The notes beneath the pieces were generated by a model that was not told where the DNA came from, did no database searches, and was given only the letters and a program-made list of their open reading frames with translations. This document shows, one piece after another, positions 11,116 to 22,300 of a stretch of 64,000 bases of DNA. How positions within the stretch are numbered: the stretch's first letter is position 1; the number at the start of each line of letters is the position of its first letter. Where the stretch lies: contig JAZAYU010000009.1 in NCBI GenBank assembly GCA_038501625.1, positions 186,001-250,000 on the forward strand. Direction: 5' to 3'. The translations under genes and the position numbers were made by a program. Source of the DNA: Corbicula japonica (taxonomy: Eukaryota; Mollusca; Bivalvia; Venerida; Cyrenidae).

Positions 11116-12315
11116 TTAGACTGCAATGGCTTGCGCAACCTGATTTGTGACCAATCGATCGATCTGATCAAAACTTACTGCAGATTTAACTGCGGAATAT
11201 GTTTCACTGGTCTCGGCTCCTGACCTAAAAGATCCATCGGCCATTCTACCCAAATCGGCCATTATGGGTGCGCTTTCAAACTCAGAGTAAAACGCCCCCG
11301 AAGGTGAATAATGTGCTCGTCTTGCAGCAACGTTTTCTTCTTTGTTGAATATACTTTGAACCTCAATCATTGATTTTGCAGCTGCGATGTCTTTTGCGAC
11401 ACTTGTTGCACCTGAAAGAGTTTGATTGTTGCGAAGTAGGTGAGTCGATTGTGCACCAGAGGTATTCAGTTTCTGATACACGCTTTGTACTATCTGGTCT
11501 TTATCGATTGGTTGACCGGCCGCTTTAGCTTTTTGTATTTCTTTTTGAACAACCTCCGCGAATGATTGCATCGATATTTGCTCCTGGGCGCCGCCAATGA
11601 TAGCGTCAATAAGACGTTGCGGATCAGAAAGTGGGATATACTGACCACCTGTAACATACGCTAGTGCCATGAAGAAGTCTTTGTAATGTAGAATGGAAGG
11701 TTCGCAACCAACCGAGTATACGGTAACACCAAGTTTAACTAATTCACGGGTTAAATTTATAGGGTCATGTCCTTTTGGACAACCCTGTTTAAAGGAATTG
11801 TCTTCAGAAGGTGAAAGTCCGTGTGGTGGGGCGTCGGATATTAGAATGCCTATTTTTGCTGACTCCGAACGCCATGACAGTTTAGTTGCATCAAATAAAG
11901 CATCTGCCACAGCCTCTGGTGTATCCCCGCCATCATCAGCACTCGCTGCATCGAGCCAAGACTTCATAACCGATACATTAGACGTAAATTCATGCGTCTT
12001 AGTGACGAAACTAGCAGCTTCTGGTGGATGGTCTCTGTACAAAATCAACGCCATTCGAACATCATTTGTTGAATTAGTAATTATGTCAACAAACTTTCCA
12101 ATGTTTTGTCTAGCATCCTCGATATAGGATCCCATACTGCCAGTAGAATCCATTATGAACGCAACGTCCAGTTTTGATGAAATATTAAGCGACAACAAGG
12201 GTTTATCAGGTGTAATATCCATCGTAGAATTATCAAAATTCAACTGTATTTCTCCATTCACGCTATTCAATAAATATACAGTTAATATGAACACGAAAAA
12301 ACGCAGTGTTTCCAT
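11116..12315 (-). CDS. Secreted vWA-domain protein, tandem copy B
   Basis: The product has 399 residues and starts at a clear ATG followed by a hydrophobic signal peptide (residues 1-21). The vWA domain starts at about residue 49 with a complete MIDAS motif D56-S-T-G-S60, then DDGGDTPEAVADAL and ISDAPPHG. The middle is close to copies A and C (VTGGQYIPLSDPQRLIDAI is shared). The C-terminus ends SFDQIDRLVTNQ. It is single-exon and 7.3 kb upstream, in plus coordinates, of copy A. It lacks the GCTGC cysteine pair seen before the domain in copy A. Extracellular adhesion or binding is inferred from the domain. Confidence 0.92.
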   Translation of the reverse strand: METLRFFVFILTVYLLNSVNGEIQLNFDNSTMDITPDKPLLSLNISSKLDVAFIMDSTGSMGSYIEDARQNIGKFVDIITNSTNDVRMALILYRDHPPEAASFVTKTHEFTSNVSVMKSWLDAASADDGGDTPEAVADALFDATKLSWRSESAKIGILISDAPPHGLSPSEDNSFKQGCPKGHDPINLTRELVKLGVTVYSVGCEPSILHYKDFFMALAYVTGGQYIPLSDPQRLIDAIIGGAQEQISMQSFAEVVQKEIQKAKAAGQPIDKDQIVQSVYQKLNTSGAQSTHLLRNNQTLSGATSVAKDIAAAKSMIEVQSIFNKEENVAARRAHYSPSGAFYSEFESAPIMADLGRMADGSFRSGAETSETYSAVKSAVSFDQIDRLVTNQVAQAIAV

Positions 12316-12383
12316 TATAAAAATTTAATCCTCTTGTTAAAAGAGAATATGGTATATTGTTTCAGTTTGTTAACAGCTTGTCG

Positions 12384-12390
12384 CTTTATA
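12384..12390 (-). promoter_or_regulatory. TATA-like box of vWA copy B
   Basis: TATAAAG on the minus strand, 69 bases upstream of the ATG, somewhat further away than in copies A and C. Confidence 0.35.
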
Positions 12391-13359
12391 GAAAATAAAA
12401 TTAGGCTAAGCATATTAAAAATAAACATTTTAGAGAGGCCGACGTTAGTTAATTTTTTATCGTACAAATATTTTGGTTAGGTTGTCCGTTTTTTACTGAT
12501 CCGAAAAACAATAGTTTTCATTTTGTCTGTATTTTTGTAATGCAGAAGACAATTTTTAATTTTTTGTTTGTTTGTTATCAATATTAATTTATTTACCTTT
12601 TGAAAACAGATAATAACTGGGGTCCTTTTCTTCGATATTAAAATACATTTTGTTATGCCTATAGAAATAACAATGTGTTTAATATCCGTGCGAAACAGGA
12701 TGCATTTGGTAAACAAGGTCATACAACAAACTTCTATTTGATATAATTTATGTACGTGCCAGACGGAACTTGGTACAAACTTGAGGATGATAGCTTTTTG
12801 AAACATTGCTGTTTATGTCGTACTTAGTACCAGGGTTTTCCGGAAACACGAATCCGACATTATCTTCCGATATACACGCAGCGAAAACACATCTTGTATT
12901 ATGTCAACAAACTTACCGCCTGAGAAAATCGATAATTATGGAATGGTTTCAAAAAATTTATTTGTATTTTAATTTCAGTTATAACCCTGTAATGTATCTG
13001 ATTCGATATAATTGTAACTGACAAATGATGATAAACTTCGCCTTCCATCCAATGTCTCTTACAAATATTTGACGAGATTTATCGTACATTTTGCTAAAAA
13101 TTACATAAATTACATGAAATTAAAACTCAAGCGATCAGATAATTACCATGAATTTCTTCTTGTTTTGGGCGTTTGCTGTCTAAGCTGGCTTATGACCAAG
13201 TTTTTTTTCAAGCAATGAAGTATTATAAATTATACGCGTTTATATTACCGGTATCATGCAGAGAAAAAAATCAAATTACCTCTTTCGGCTAGAGCCTAAT
13301 TTTTAGCAGAGAGACATCTTGCAGGGTGTTGTTTAAGATTATCGGGACCACGGGACAAG
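12391..13359. other. Intergenic, no gene recognised
   Basis: AT-rich DNA. The open frames at 12477-12806 (minus) and 12806-13021 (plus) have no recognisable protein character. A segment near 13150-13290 resembles one at about 40570-40690 (GCTGTCTAAGCT), so some of it is repeat-derived. Confidence 0.45.
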
Positions 13360-13485
13360 GCGGCGTTTGCAGTAATAGGCATTTTCTTTACTGCCCATGA
13401 ACAGGCGCAATCAAACCGAGCCTGCAATATTTTCAAATTTTTCGTGTTCGATGGCTTTTGAAGTTCCCTTTTCATTTATATAAAC
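13360..13485 (+). repeat. GAGCC-type dispersed repeat copy
   Basis: Contains GAACAGGCGCAATCAAACCG and TTCGTGTTCGATGGCTTTTG, diagnostic words of the family. Confidence 0.65.
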
Positions 13486-13589
13486 ACTGCATCTGCTTCT
13501 TCGCACTATATTCACCTCCGTTTAATACAGTGATTTGAACATCTGTATCAAAGCCGTTTATCTTTTAAAAAGATATTTCTTGTTTTAAA

Positions 13590-13970
13590 TTATTTGACAC
13601 CAGTTACTCTGGTCTGGGTAAGACCATTGAGTACCCGCTTCTTTGGCTTTTCAATGCTATTAGACTCTTATGTTTTATATGTTTGTGTGCTTTTGCATGA
13701 ACATTGTTTAGCTGATGGGTGGGTTGGAGTTATTTTACAAAGACAAGGTTGGGGCAAGTGTGAGGTTGGTGCACCCTAGAACCTGGTTTAAACCCCCAGT
13801 GGCAAACTGCTGTGCCATTGACCCCAATGATTCTCGTTTTCGTTAATTGCTTGTGGCGTCTTATTTGAATTTAACATACTATAAAAACTTGATTTCTTTT
13901 CCTCTCTTCTTTTTTCGCTTCGTGGGGAGGCTGTATTTTGTGAGTGTGGCTATTCCTGATTAACTTATTT
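13590..13970 (+). repeat. Dispersed repeat shared with 54600-54990
   Basis: The words CTCTGGTCTGGGTAAGA, TTTATATGTTTGTGTGCTTT, GGTGCACCCTAGAACCTGGT and GGGGAGGCTGTATTTTGTGA occur in the same order at 54628-54980. Shorter parts occur at 18805-19035 and 52760-52890. The small open frame over it is not a gene. Confidence 0.7.
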
Positions 13971-14019
13971 CAAAGAGATCTCTTAAAACAGTGAAAAATT
14001 CAAAGAGATTGCATTACTA

Positions 14020-14640
14020 GTAATCCAAATACACGTTCATTAGGGAACCTGCCTTTCGCACTTTGTTTTTTTTTTAATGTTTTACACCCGGACTTATACC
14101 TTCCCGACGGTCTAGAGCTCTGAAATTTCGGCCATGAGCTCACCTCGGAGATCCCCAAAACCATAAAAATTTCACAGAGATTGCATTATTCCAAATACAC
14201 GTTTACTTGTGATTGCTCATAAATTCGTGCCGTAATTGGCCTGGGAAATGCCCATCGAAAACCGACGGATGAAAGCTACATTTGAATGCAATGGCTCAAA
14301 CCAAAAGTGGTTTCAGGTCGCCCACCATCAGTGCCACACGACCCAATAGTGTTTTCGGATCATTGCATTTAATTGGCGTTTGCATCTGGGTTGTAAGTAC
14401 GAGCATCGGCAAGCGACTGTATAACGTTTTCGGACGTTTTTTTTAGTGTTTTACGCTATATTCTGCTTTATACCCGGACTTATACCTTCCTGATAGTCCA
14501 GAGCTCTGAAATTTCGGTCATAAGCTCAACTCAGAGATCTCCAAAAACCTTGAAAATTTCAAAGAGATTGCATTATTCGAAATACACGTTCATTAGGGAA
14601 CCTGCCTTTAGGACTTAGTCATTTTACGCTTTGTTTAAAA
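14020..14640. repeat. Partial tandem duplication
   Basis: A block of about 150 bp (14081-14210, with ACCCGGACTTATACCTTCC and GAGCTCTGAAATTTCGG) recurs at 14470-14600. The phrase CGTTCATTAGGGAACCTGCC occurs at both 14034 and 14588. Confidence 0.7.
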
Positions 14641-15189
14641 AAATCAGCTGCTCTTAAAATAGGATTTGGGGTATAAAATTTTATAATTATTCCCCGTCCT
14701 TTAATAAAAGACATTTTTAATTATGAGCCTGTGATTATATGCTATTGAATTGATTAAAGAAAACAATCGGTTACCATAAAAAGACTTTGTATAACTGATT
14801 CCACCATTTCTTGACATAGAAAAGAAACGAAACTAACATACATTGTAATCATATGAACCATATAACAAGTTAGATATTTAGGTGACAGTATGTTTAATTT
14901 TAAACTATTATATCAACCTTTGAATACGCTAACAAAACATTTATAAAGAAATATTTAATATTTTTTCAACTGTAGATCGTAATAGAATATAAAGATAAGA
15001 ATTTTTTTACCAATCCTGGGTATAATTTGATTATTAAATTGTTTTAACATTCACTCTTTGTTTCTTTAAAAGGTTTAAACTAAATAAAGCATTAAGCTAG
15101 TGGACTGGGCGACACATAGCACATTGGGAATTTTCATTCCAGGTTTAATAAATCTGACATTGGTAAGAGTCAGATTCGGAGTAAAAAAG

Positions 15190-15335
15190 GGCCCAAGATC
15201 ATGAAACTAAATATGGAGATCAGTCTCAAATCTCAAGTATCTGATTGGCTGAAATGGCGACTGGTCGCCATTTCAGCCAATCGGATGCTTGAGATTTGAG
15301 ACTGATCTCCAAATTTAGTTTTATGATCTTGGGCC
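15190..15335. mobile_element. Near-perfect hairpin MITE, copy 1
   Basis: GGCCCAAGATCATGAAACTA reads back as its complement at the right end. The arms meet at CGACTGGTCG and contain CAGTCTCAAATCTCAAG and GATTGGCTGAAATGGCGA. A second hairpin with the same arms lies at 17661-17796, on the other side of vWA copy C. Confidence 0.85.
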
Positions 15336-15699
15336 AAGACCATAGACTTGTTACGTCATTTATGATTCATAATTCATCTCCGAAATTTTAAACACATTAT
15401 ATGTAATCACCAACATTGAGATCTTTACAATGATAACCAATAGAGCAAATATAACTATAATAATAAGTCAGAAATCGATCTATGACCGCATTTGCAATAA
15501 ATAAAGGCTGAATTTAAAATAAAATCATAAGAATGATAAAGTTCATTAAACATCTATCTTTAAAATTTTTTCACATGTTACACAAAGTCTTTTCAAGCAG
15601 CCAAATGTTTAAAATACCGTCTGTCCGAAGATATTTAGACCTTAGAATTTTTCATAATTCAATAAGTTTCATGTTTTTCTTGTCTCTGTATCATGCCAG

Positions 15700-16938
15700 T
15701 TACTTAACAACTGATTGTGCAACTTGATTTTTTACTAAGCGACTGATTTGGTCCATACTAACAGCGGCTTCAACTGCTTTGTAGGTTTCACCAACACCTG
15801 TTCCTGTATTCACTGAAGCATCAGCCATTGGACTTAATCCAAACGATTGGCCATAGCTTGCTTCAGCGGGGTAAATCACTTTACCTGCCATAGGCAAATG
15901 TCGTTCACTTGTAACAATTTTTTCTCCTTTTCTGAATAAATTTCGAAATTCTGCCATTGAATTTGCAGCCGCTATAGCTTTTGCTCCGCTTGATGGTCCT
16001 TCGAGAGCTTGATTGTTGCGTAGCAAATGCGTCGACTGTGCACCAGTGGTATTCAGTTTCTGATACACTCTTTGTATTATCTGTTCTTCGTTGATTGGTT
16101 CCCCAGAGTCTTTAGCATTTTGTATTTCTAATTTAACATCCTCCGCGAAAAATTGTAACGATAACTGTTCCCGGGCACCGCCAATGATTGCATCAATAAG
16201 ACGTTGCGGATCAGAAAGTGGGATATACTGACCACCTGTAACATACGCTAGTGCCATGAAGAAGTCTTTGTAAGGTAGAATGGAAGGTTCGCAACCAACC
16301 GAGTATATGGTAACACCAAGTTTAACTAATTCACGTGTCAGGTTGACAGGGTCATGTCCTTTTGGACAACCCTGTGGAAACGAATTGTCTTCAGAAGGTG
16401 AAAGTCCGTGAGGTGGGGCATCCGATACTAAAATCCCTATTTTTACCGAATCTCGTCGCCACGAGAGTTTAGTTGCCTCAAATAAAGCATCTGCCACTGC
16501 CTCTGGTGTATCCCCGCCACCATCAGCACTCGCAGCATCGAGCCAAGACTTCATTACCGATACCTCAGGCGTAAAATCATGTTTCCTAGTGACGAAAGTG
16601 TGATCCTCTGGCGGATGGTCTCGATATTCAACCAATGACATGAGGACATCATTAGTGGAATTCGTTGCATTTAATGTTATCGCGTCCACAAATTTACTAA
16701 TATTTTGACGAACCTCTTCGATGTACGATGACATACTGCCGGTAGAACCCATAATAAAAGCTACGTCTAGTTGTGATGAGGTATAAGGCGACAACAAAGG
16801 TTGTTCGGAGCTTGGTTCAGTGAGCGGTGTAACGGTAAAATTCTCTGATGTAGAATTAAAATTATTCTTTATTTCTGCATTGCCACTTTTCCATATGGAC
16901 GCAGCCAACGCGAAAATGACAATATGCATTATTTTCAT
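15700..16938 (-). CDS. Secreted vWA-domain protein, tandem copy C, with altered MIDAS
   Basis: The product has 412 residues, with an ATG followed by a signal peptide (about 1-21). The vWA domain starts at about residue 57 and is otherwise very close to copy B. The MIDAS sequence reads M-G64-S-T-G-S: the codon at 16747-16749 is GGT where copies A and B have GAT. The first metal-coordinating Asp is therefore lost, although GGGDTPEA, VSDAPPHG and the whole frame are intact. The C-terminus ends SMDQISRLVKNQ. The gene is intronless and flanked by two matching hairpin elements. A metal-independent or decoy role is possible; this is inference. Confidence 0.92.
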   Translation of the reverse strand: MKIMHIVIFALAASIWKSGNAEIKNNFNSTSENFTVTPLTEPSSEQPLLSPYTSSQLDVAFIMGSTGSMSSYIEEVRQNISKFVDAITLNATNSTNDVLMSLVEYRDHPPEDHTFVTRKHDFTPEVSVMKSWLDAASADGGGDTPEAVADALFEATKLSWRRDSVKIGILVSDAPPHGLSPSEDNSFPQGCPKGHDPVNLTRELVKLGVTIYSVGCEPSILPYKDFFMALAYVTGGQYIPLSDPQRLIDAIIGGAREQLSLQFFAEDVKLEIQNAKDSGEPINEEQIIQRVYQKLNTTGAQSTHLLRNNQALEGPSSGAKAIAAANSMAEFRNLFRKGEKIVTSERHLPMAGKVIYPAEASYGQSFGLSPMADASVNTGTGVGETYKAVEAAVSMDQISRLVKNQVAQSVVK

Positions 16939-16992
16939 TATTAGTTTATTTATGTTTTAATGTTTTTTGAAGATTTTTGCGTTCGAAATAGC

Positions 16993-17000
16993 CTTATATA
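16993..17000 (-). promoter_or_regulatory. TATA-like box of vWA copy C
   Basis: TATATAAG on the minus strand, 55 bases upstream of the ATG, a spacing close to copy A. Confidence 0.5.
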
Positions 17001-17660
17001 AGCGAAAACAGTTAACGGATATGGTTTGAATGATTTATTGTGATGTAAGTATTAATATTAATTTACTGTGAATATTACCATTAATCCAAACGTAAACAAA
17101 TCAAAGAGACAACCGAAATGATAGTTATGTCCTACTTGTTTATATGAAATATCACTTTCTTTTTTTTGAGTAAACATACTGAACCAAAGTTTCGCCGCAA
17201 CAGTTGAATTCGTACTGCGAAACAGAAAAATACTTTAACTGGACTACTAATAATCTAAAACTAGATTATGGGCCAATAAAAAGCTACCTTTCTGAATGTC
17301 TAATATGTATTATCATTTGTCATTTTGCGATTTTTTTTTGCACTAGTTCGATTGGACGTTTGCCCATAGCGCATCTTTTTAAAGCTGTCCATATCTAAAA
17401 AGAAGCAAATTAAAAGTATTTAAAATGAAATAGCTCTAAAACAAGTTTATATGTAAGTTAGAATACCAGGAATAGACACCTTCAGAAACCCTGACAACCA
17501 AAAAGTAGGTGAAAAAGAAATTATATGGTATGACATGATAAATTTAAAAAAAAACTCACCATAAATAATGAACGAGAGAATGAAAACCCGAGGGGTTATT
17601 GCCTTGGAACGATCTTTAAACAAGCATTTTAATACTGTGCAAATTGTGTTGAAGGTGTTG

Positions 17661-17796
17661 AAGGTTATAAAACTGAGCTTGGAAACCAGTCTCAAATCTC
17701 AAGCATCTGATTGGCTGAAATGGTGACCAGTCGCCATTTCAGCCAATCAGATGCTTGAGATTTGAGACTGGTTTCCAAACTCAGCTTTATAACCTT
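17661..17796. mobile_element. Near-perfect hairpin MITE, copy 2
   Basis: AAGGTTATAAAACTGAGCTT is complementary to the right end. The inner arms match those of 15190-15335, but the outer 15-20 bases differ between the copies. Confidence 0.85.
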
Positions 17797-17866
17797 GGAC
17801 AAGGTTATCTACAATACATTGCGGCGATTTGATCCTTGGTATGGTTAACACACCACTAAGCTAATA

Positions 17867-18142
17867 TTAAGCTTTTAACAATTCAATTGTATCCTTTTCT
17901 TGAAGTAATAAAATCAGTTTTCTTCGTGATGTTACGGCTTTTTCGAATGGCTGTTGAAACAGCCACATTGACAACAAAGTGAATGACGGCACGCTTTCTC
18001 GCAGCAACTCGTGGCAAAACGTTCGTGTTTGTGCAACGTTCAATAAATTGTGAACGGGTCTACTGTAGCCACGCATTTGAAAGTAATAAGTCACGTTGTT
18101 TACCATCTGAAATAATGATTCGTTAGATGAATAACACTTCAT
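17867..18142 (-). CDS. Unrecognised 91-residue open frame
   Basis: An ATG-started frame ending with TAA, giving a protein with mixed hydrophobic and basic residues (segment RGYSRPVHNLLNVAQTR). Its base use is a little less AT-rich than its surroundings. No domain, signal peptide or splice partner was recognised. It could be a transposon fragment or a chance frame. Confidence 0.2.
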   Translation of the reverse strand: MKCYSSNESLFQMVNNVTYYFQMRGYSRPVHNLLNVAQTRTFCHELLRESVPSFTLLSMWLFQQPFEKAVTSRRKLILLLQEKDTIELLKA

Positions 18143-19312
18143 CGTAGAGTACGAAGTTGGAGTGTAAATAAAGCGTCATAAATTTGGTTCAGTAGTTGAT
18201 ACTGTCTAATGAAACTGGTGCAAAACAGCAGTTACTATCAATCATAGTAACATTTATATTTTTACACTCGCTATGCTAGACTGTATTTAATTGTTTTACG
18301 AAGTTGTAACAGTTTTGGAAAACTTTAGTCTGTTGCTGTCATTAAACCTGATGTAGAAAAATAAGGATAGCTTTTTAAAAAGCTATGAGACGGCACATAT
18401 GGCGTATGGTTACAATAGCGGTTAATGGTTATTGTTTTGCATATGTAATAACTTGGAATGGCAACGAGTATTCGGTAATGGAATTTTTTGCGAGACTGGA
18501 TTTGGACTGTCGATCATATTTTTAACAGCAGTATACTGAGGAGATACATACTTTTAGGCACTTATCCATTATGTACAATAATTGATATGTACACCTATGT
18601 ATAAATTAAAAGTTTTGAATAAATGTTCAGGAAACAATTATAAGGCCCCGTATTTTTCTAATAAATATATGAGTCAGAATTTAGTCTGTCACAGAATCCA
18701 TAGTTTAATGGGATAAGGCTTCAAAAACATTCCACTTTATCAGAAACTGCTGCGCTTCTGTATTAAAAATATTTTTTTAGATAATCGTTTGTTTATATGA
18801 GCATCAGTAAGGGCAAGTATGAGATAGGTGCACCCTAGAATCTAGTTTAAACCTCCGGTGGAAAATGGTTTTGACATTGGCCGTTTCAAGGCAATACCCC
18901 CTTAGGTTCTTATTTTTGCAAATTGATTGTGGTATTTGATATTGATCCTTTTATAAACCCATTCCCCGTTTTTCTCTGCATATTGGCTGAGCGTTAAGGA
19001 TGTGTTTTCTAGGTGTGGATATTCTTGATGCATATTTCACTTGCGTATAAACCTTGATTATGATATTTTATTTAAGTTACGTTTTCGAAACAATTTATAT
19101 GTTCAACCAAAGAATATTTCAGTTAATAAACCGTTAAAAGTTAAGTAAACAGGAATAAGTTTGTTAACCTTTTCACCGAAAATTACAATCTTAAGTGTGC
19201 CTCTTGTATGGTCATGGTTAGCGTTTATCATGCAAATCTAAGTAAAGTTACACGGATGCATTCAATTTATTTCAAATCTTCACATGCGAATAATTAAGTT
19301 TTGAAGAGAAAA
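18143..19312. other. Region upstream of receptor gene 1
   Basis: Contains a possible hAT-like end at about 18453 (GGAATGGCAACGAGTA) and, at 18805-19035, a partial copy of the dispersed repeat seen at 13590 and 54600 (GTGCACCCTAGAATC). No clear TATA box was found close to the first exon. Confidence 0.45.
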
Positions 19313-19370
19313 ATGTTGCTTTTTACTGTTTTATTAACTATAGTTGGATTTACCAACGGTCAGTTTTCAG
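19313..19370 (+). CDS. Receptor gene 1, exon 1: signal peptide
   Basis: ATG followed by a hydrophobic run ending T-N-G-Q-F-S, then donor G|GTAATT in phase 1. This matches the phase-1 start of the FTP exon at 30304. A nearer first exon was not seen, but cannot be excluded. Confidence 0.6.
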
Positions 19371-22300
19371 GTAATTCTATTACATTATATAACATTTCTC
19401 TGATCCTGGTTAAGTTACCTTCAGTACTGAACATTTTCCATTCTTTTTTCCTTTAAGAGTTATTGGCAAGTTGAATTTCAAATGAAGGGACAAATAGTTA
19501 TCTTAATAATCACCCAATCAAGGGGTCTAACCTAAAGTAAGAAGATCGATGCTTTAAGAAGGCCATTTCATGGAGAGTGGTGTCAATTGGTGATAAAACA
19601 GCATTGTTTTGTTTACATCGACCACTAATTCAGTAAAGTAAGTACATTTTCTTGTATTATAGGTATTGTGTATGAGATAACCACCTAGCCGCTTGTTTCA
19701 GACATCTGCTTCTGGTCCGTTTTTGTCTGTCCATGCAGTGGTTGAAGCGTGAAAGAAGGGATAGCGGCATAGGGGTCCAAACTCTGCAATGTCTGCAGAC
19801 TGATTTTGGGAGCTTTAGAGAATTAGATTTCGCCTTGCTGTGTTTGCGGGGTGCGGCATACATTATTTAACACTTTAGAACGTTTTTCTGTTCAAATAGG
19901 AGCCTCTGTGTTCAATTTTTTACATTTAAGACGATTTCATGGAGAACTGTCTCACTTTAGGACAATTTCATGGAGAACCGCCTTACTTTAGGACAATTTC
20001 ATGGAGACTTACATAAGAAAGCCATTGTTAATGGATTTAACACCAACTCTTGTTTTCATTTTTTAGGTCTAGTTCCAAACATGAGAAAAAGAAAACCCGT
20101 GTCTAATTTAAGAAGAAAATGGAAGGAAACCGAAAGAAAAAGAAAATTATCCCATATCTCCTCACCACTGAAGACGACAAAGAAAAAAATACGTCTTACG
20201 TCTCCATCACCGCTGAAATTATTATCACCTAGATCAACATCTGTGAAACGAGACATTCTAATACTTTTAAGTGTTCGAATATTAATTTTTGTTAAACGAA
20301 ATACAAAGAAAAGCGAATAAATGTAAATTATTTCTGGTCAGGACATTTAATTTTCCACTAAATTCGATGAACAATGAACAGAAACACCTGGTGTTATTAT
20401 AAGAAGTGTCATAGTCAATATACTTCCACCAATTAACAGTGATTGGCAGTTTGAGTGACCATTAATATCAATTATCAGGGCTTCTTGATAACAATACGGA
20501 CCGGTGTTTAATAAAGAGTTTTGCCATGAGGTGTGAATTCACTAATGCCGGTGTATGTTTTAATTCAAAACTTTACCATTGGGTAAAGCTAAAAAGGTAA
20601 AAAGCCCTATCAAATGATTGTCATAATAAAGATAATTTGCATAATCAGTATCACGCGCATCCAATCCCGATCGGTATTGCAGTCACGTGCAAACTCAAAC
20701 AAGTGAAATGCTAAATATGCTAACAACACTTGGATTTCATTCTGCTTCCTCCAATAGTTAGAAACTTAAAAGTTTAATGCAGTTATCGTCTCAATTCAAC
20801 ATGCGTAACTGCCGTGACGACAACGGTATCACCATAAAATTACTATGTCCCGTAAATGCACGTACAAAAGACGACGAAAGTACACTGACTTCTTTTATAG
20901 TAACTTAATGTTATTTATCAGTAAGCGGACAGCACATGATCATTAAATGTTAGAAATCGAGATTTGATCTTACTTTAGCATGACCTGATGTGAAACGTTA
21001 TTATAATTGGAAAGTCGTTATTAAGCCGGAAGTGTTGTTTGACAGACACATACGGCATACTCCAGCAAAGAGATCGCAAATACAAATAACTATCGAATAT
21101 TACAATACTTGTACATCAAAATATTCTAATGACAATTTTGCTATTCGTTGCCATCCCTAAAAAGAATACATCCACATAAAAATAAAAAAGGTGAGGAGAA
21201 CAAATGCGTGTACTAAAATCATCATAATAAATATGTTTTGCATGTAGTCAATTTAACACAATGTCGAAATACTGGTCGATTGGAAATTATATCAACTTTG
21301 AAAGTTTCAGCAAAAAAGCCAATAACACTGGGAACAGTAGGGATTAAGTGCACCTACTAAAAATATCTGATTAAATTGATTTTAATCAGAACTTGATTAT
21401 ATCTGAAGATGGTATTAAAGGCAGGGGATCGTAACCCTGCAGACTAGCAGACACTTTGCTTTTGGCCCAAGCAGATACCTTGTAAAATACCCACCATGTG
21501 GGAACAGCCTGATGGTAAAATTACCGCTAAATACACTGGTTAAAAGTTCTAAGTGCACACTTTTCAATTTTTAATATCTTAAAGTAAACTTATTCAAATT
21601 GAATGAAAGTTTGACTTAATGTTAATAATGATCAAACAACAATAATTTTTTGAAAACTGTGCATATGTTTTACGTTTTACGTCATCCACGTCGGCATACG
21701 CTTTTTATGCATTATCCCCGTGCGGCAAGCGAAATTTATTTTTTTACAATCGTTTTTGTTTTTCACATGTTCACCGACTCAAGACAAACACGAAAAACAC
21801 ACCAACAAATTGTAACCATGAAACGGTTGACATCAGCAGACAACGACATTGCCGTCAAAATTCTTTTCACAGGCACAACTTCAAATTTGTTGTAAACAAA
21901 TATTGACGGTTTTCGTAAATGCAAAAGAAATACCTTATTTTTGCATATTTTATTAATTTAAGAAGAAAATCAAACGATATTTTTTTTCTAGATTGATTAC
22001 GTTGCTTACGTTGAACGCTGATGTTACTCAATTACGTCATTAAATATTTACGTAAAACAACGTAAACTCGAAAAAATTAGTGTAACATTTGTTGGATAAG
22101 TGTCCAATAAATAAAATTTAAAACTAAAATTTATAGAAATTCAATAAACTTCAAAATCGAATTATTCGAAAATGACGCTTATTCGGTCAAAATGCGTATC
22201 CGAAAACTGGTCAATTTTATCGAAATGAATACATTTTTTTCGTTTGGAAAGGCTGTTACACATCTATAATAGAAAATTGTATCATCCCAAACTGCTAGAC

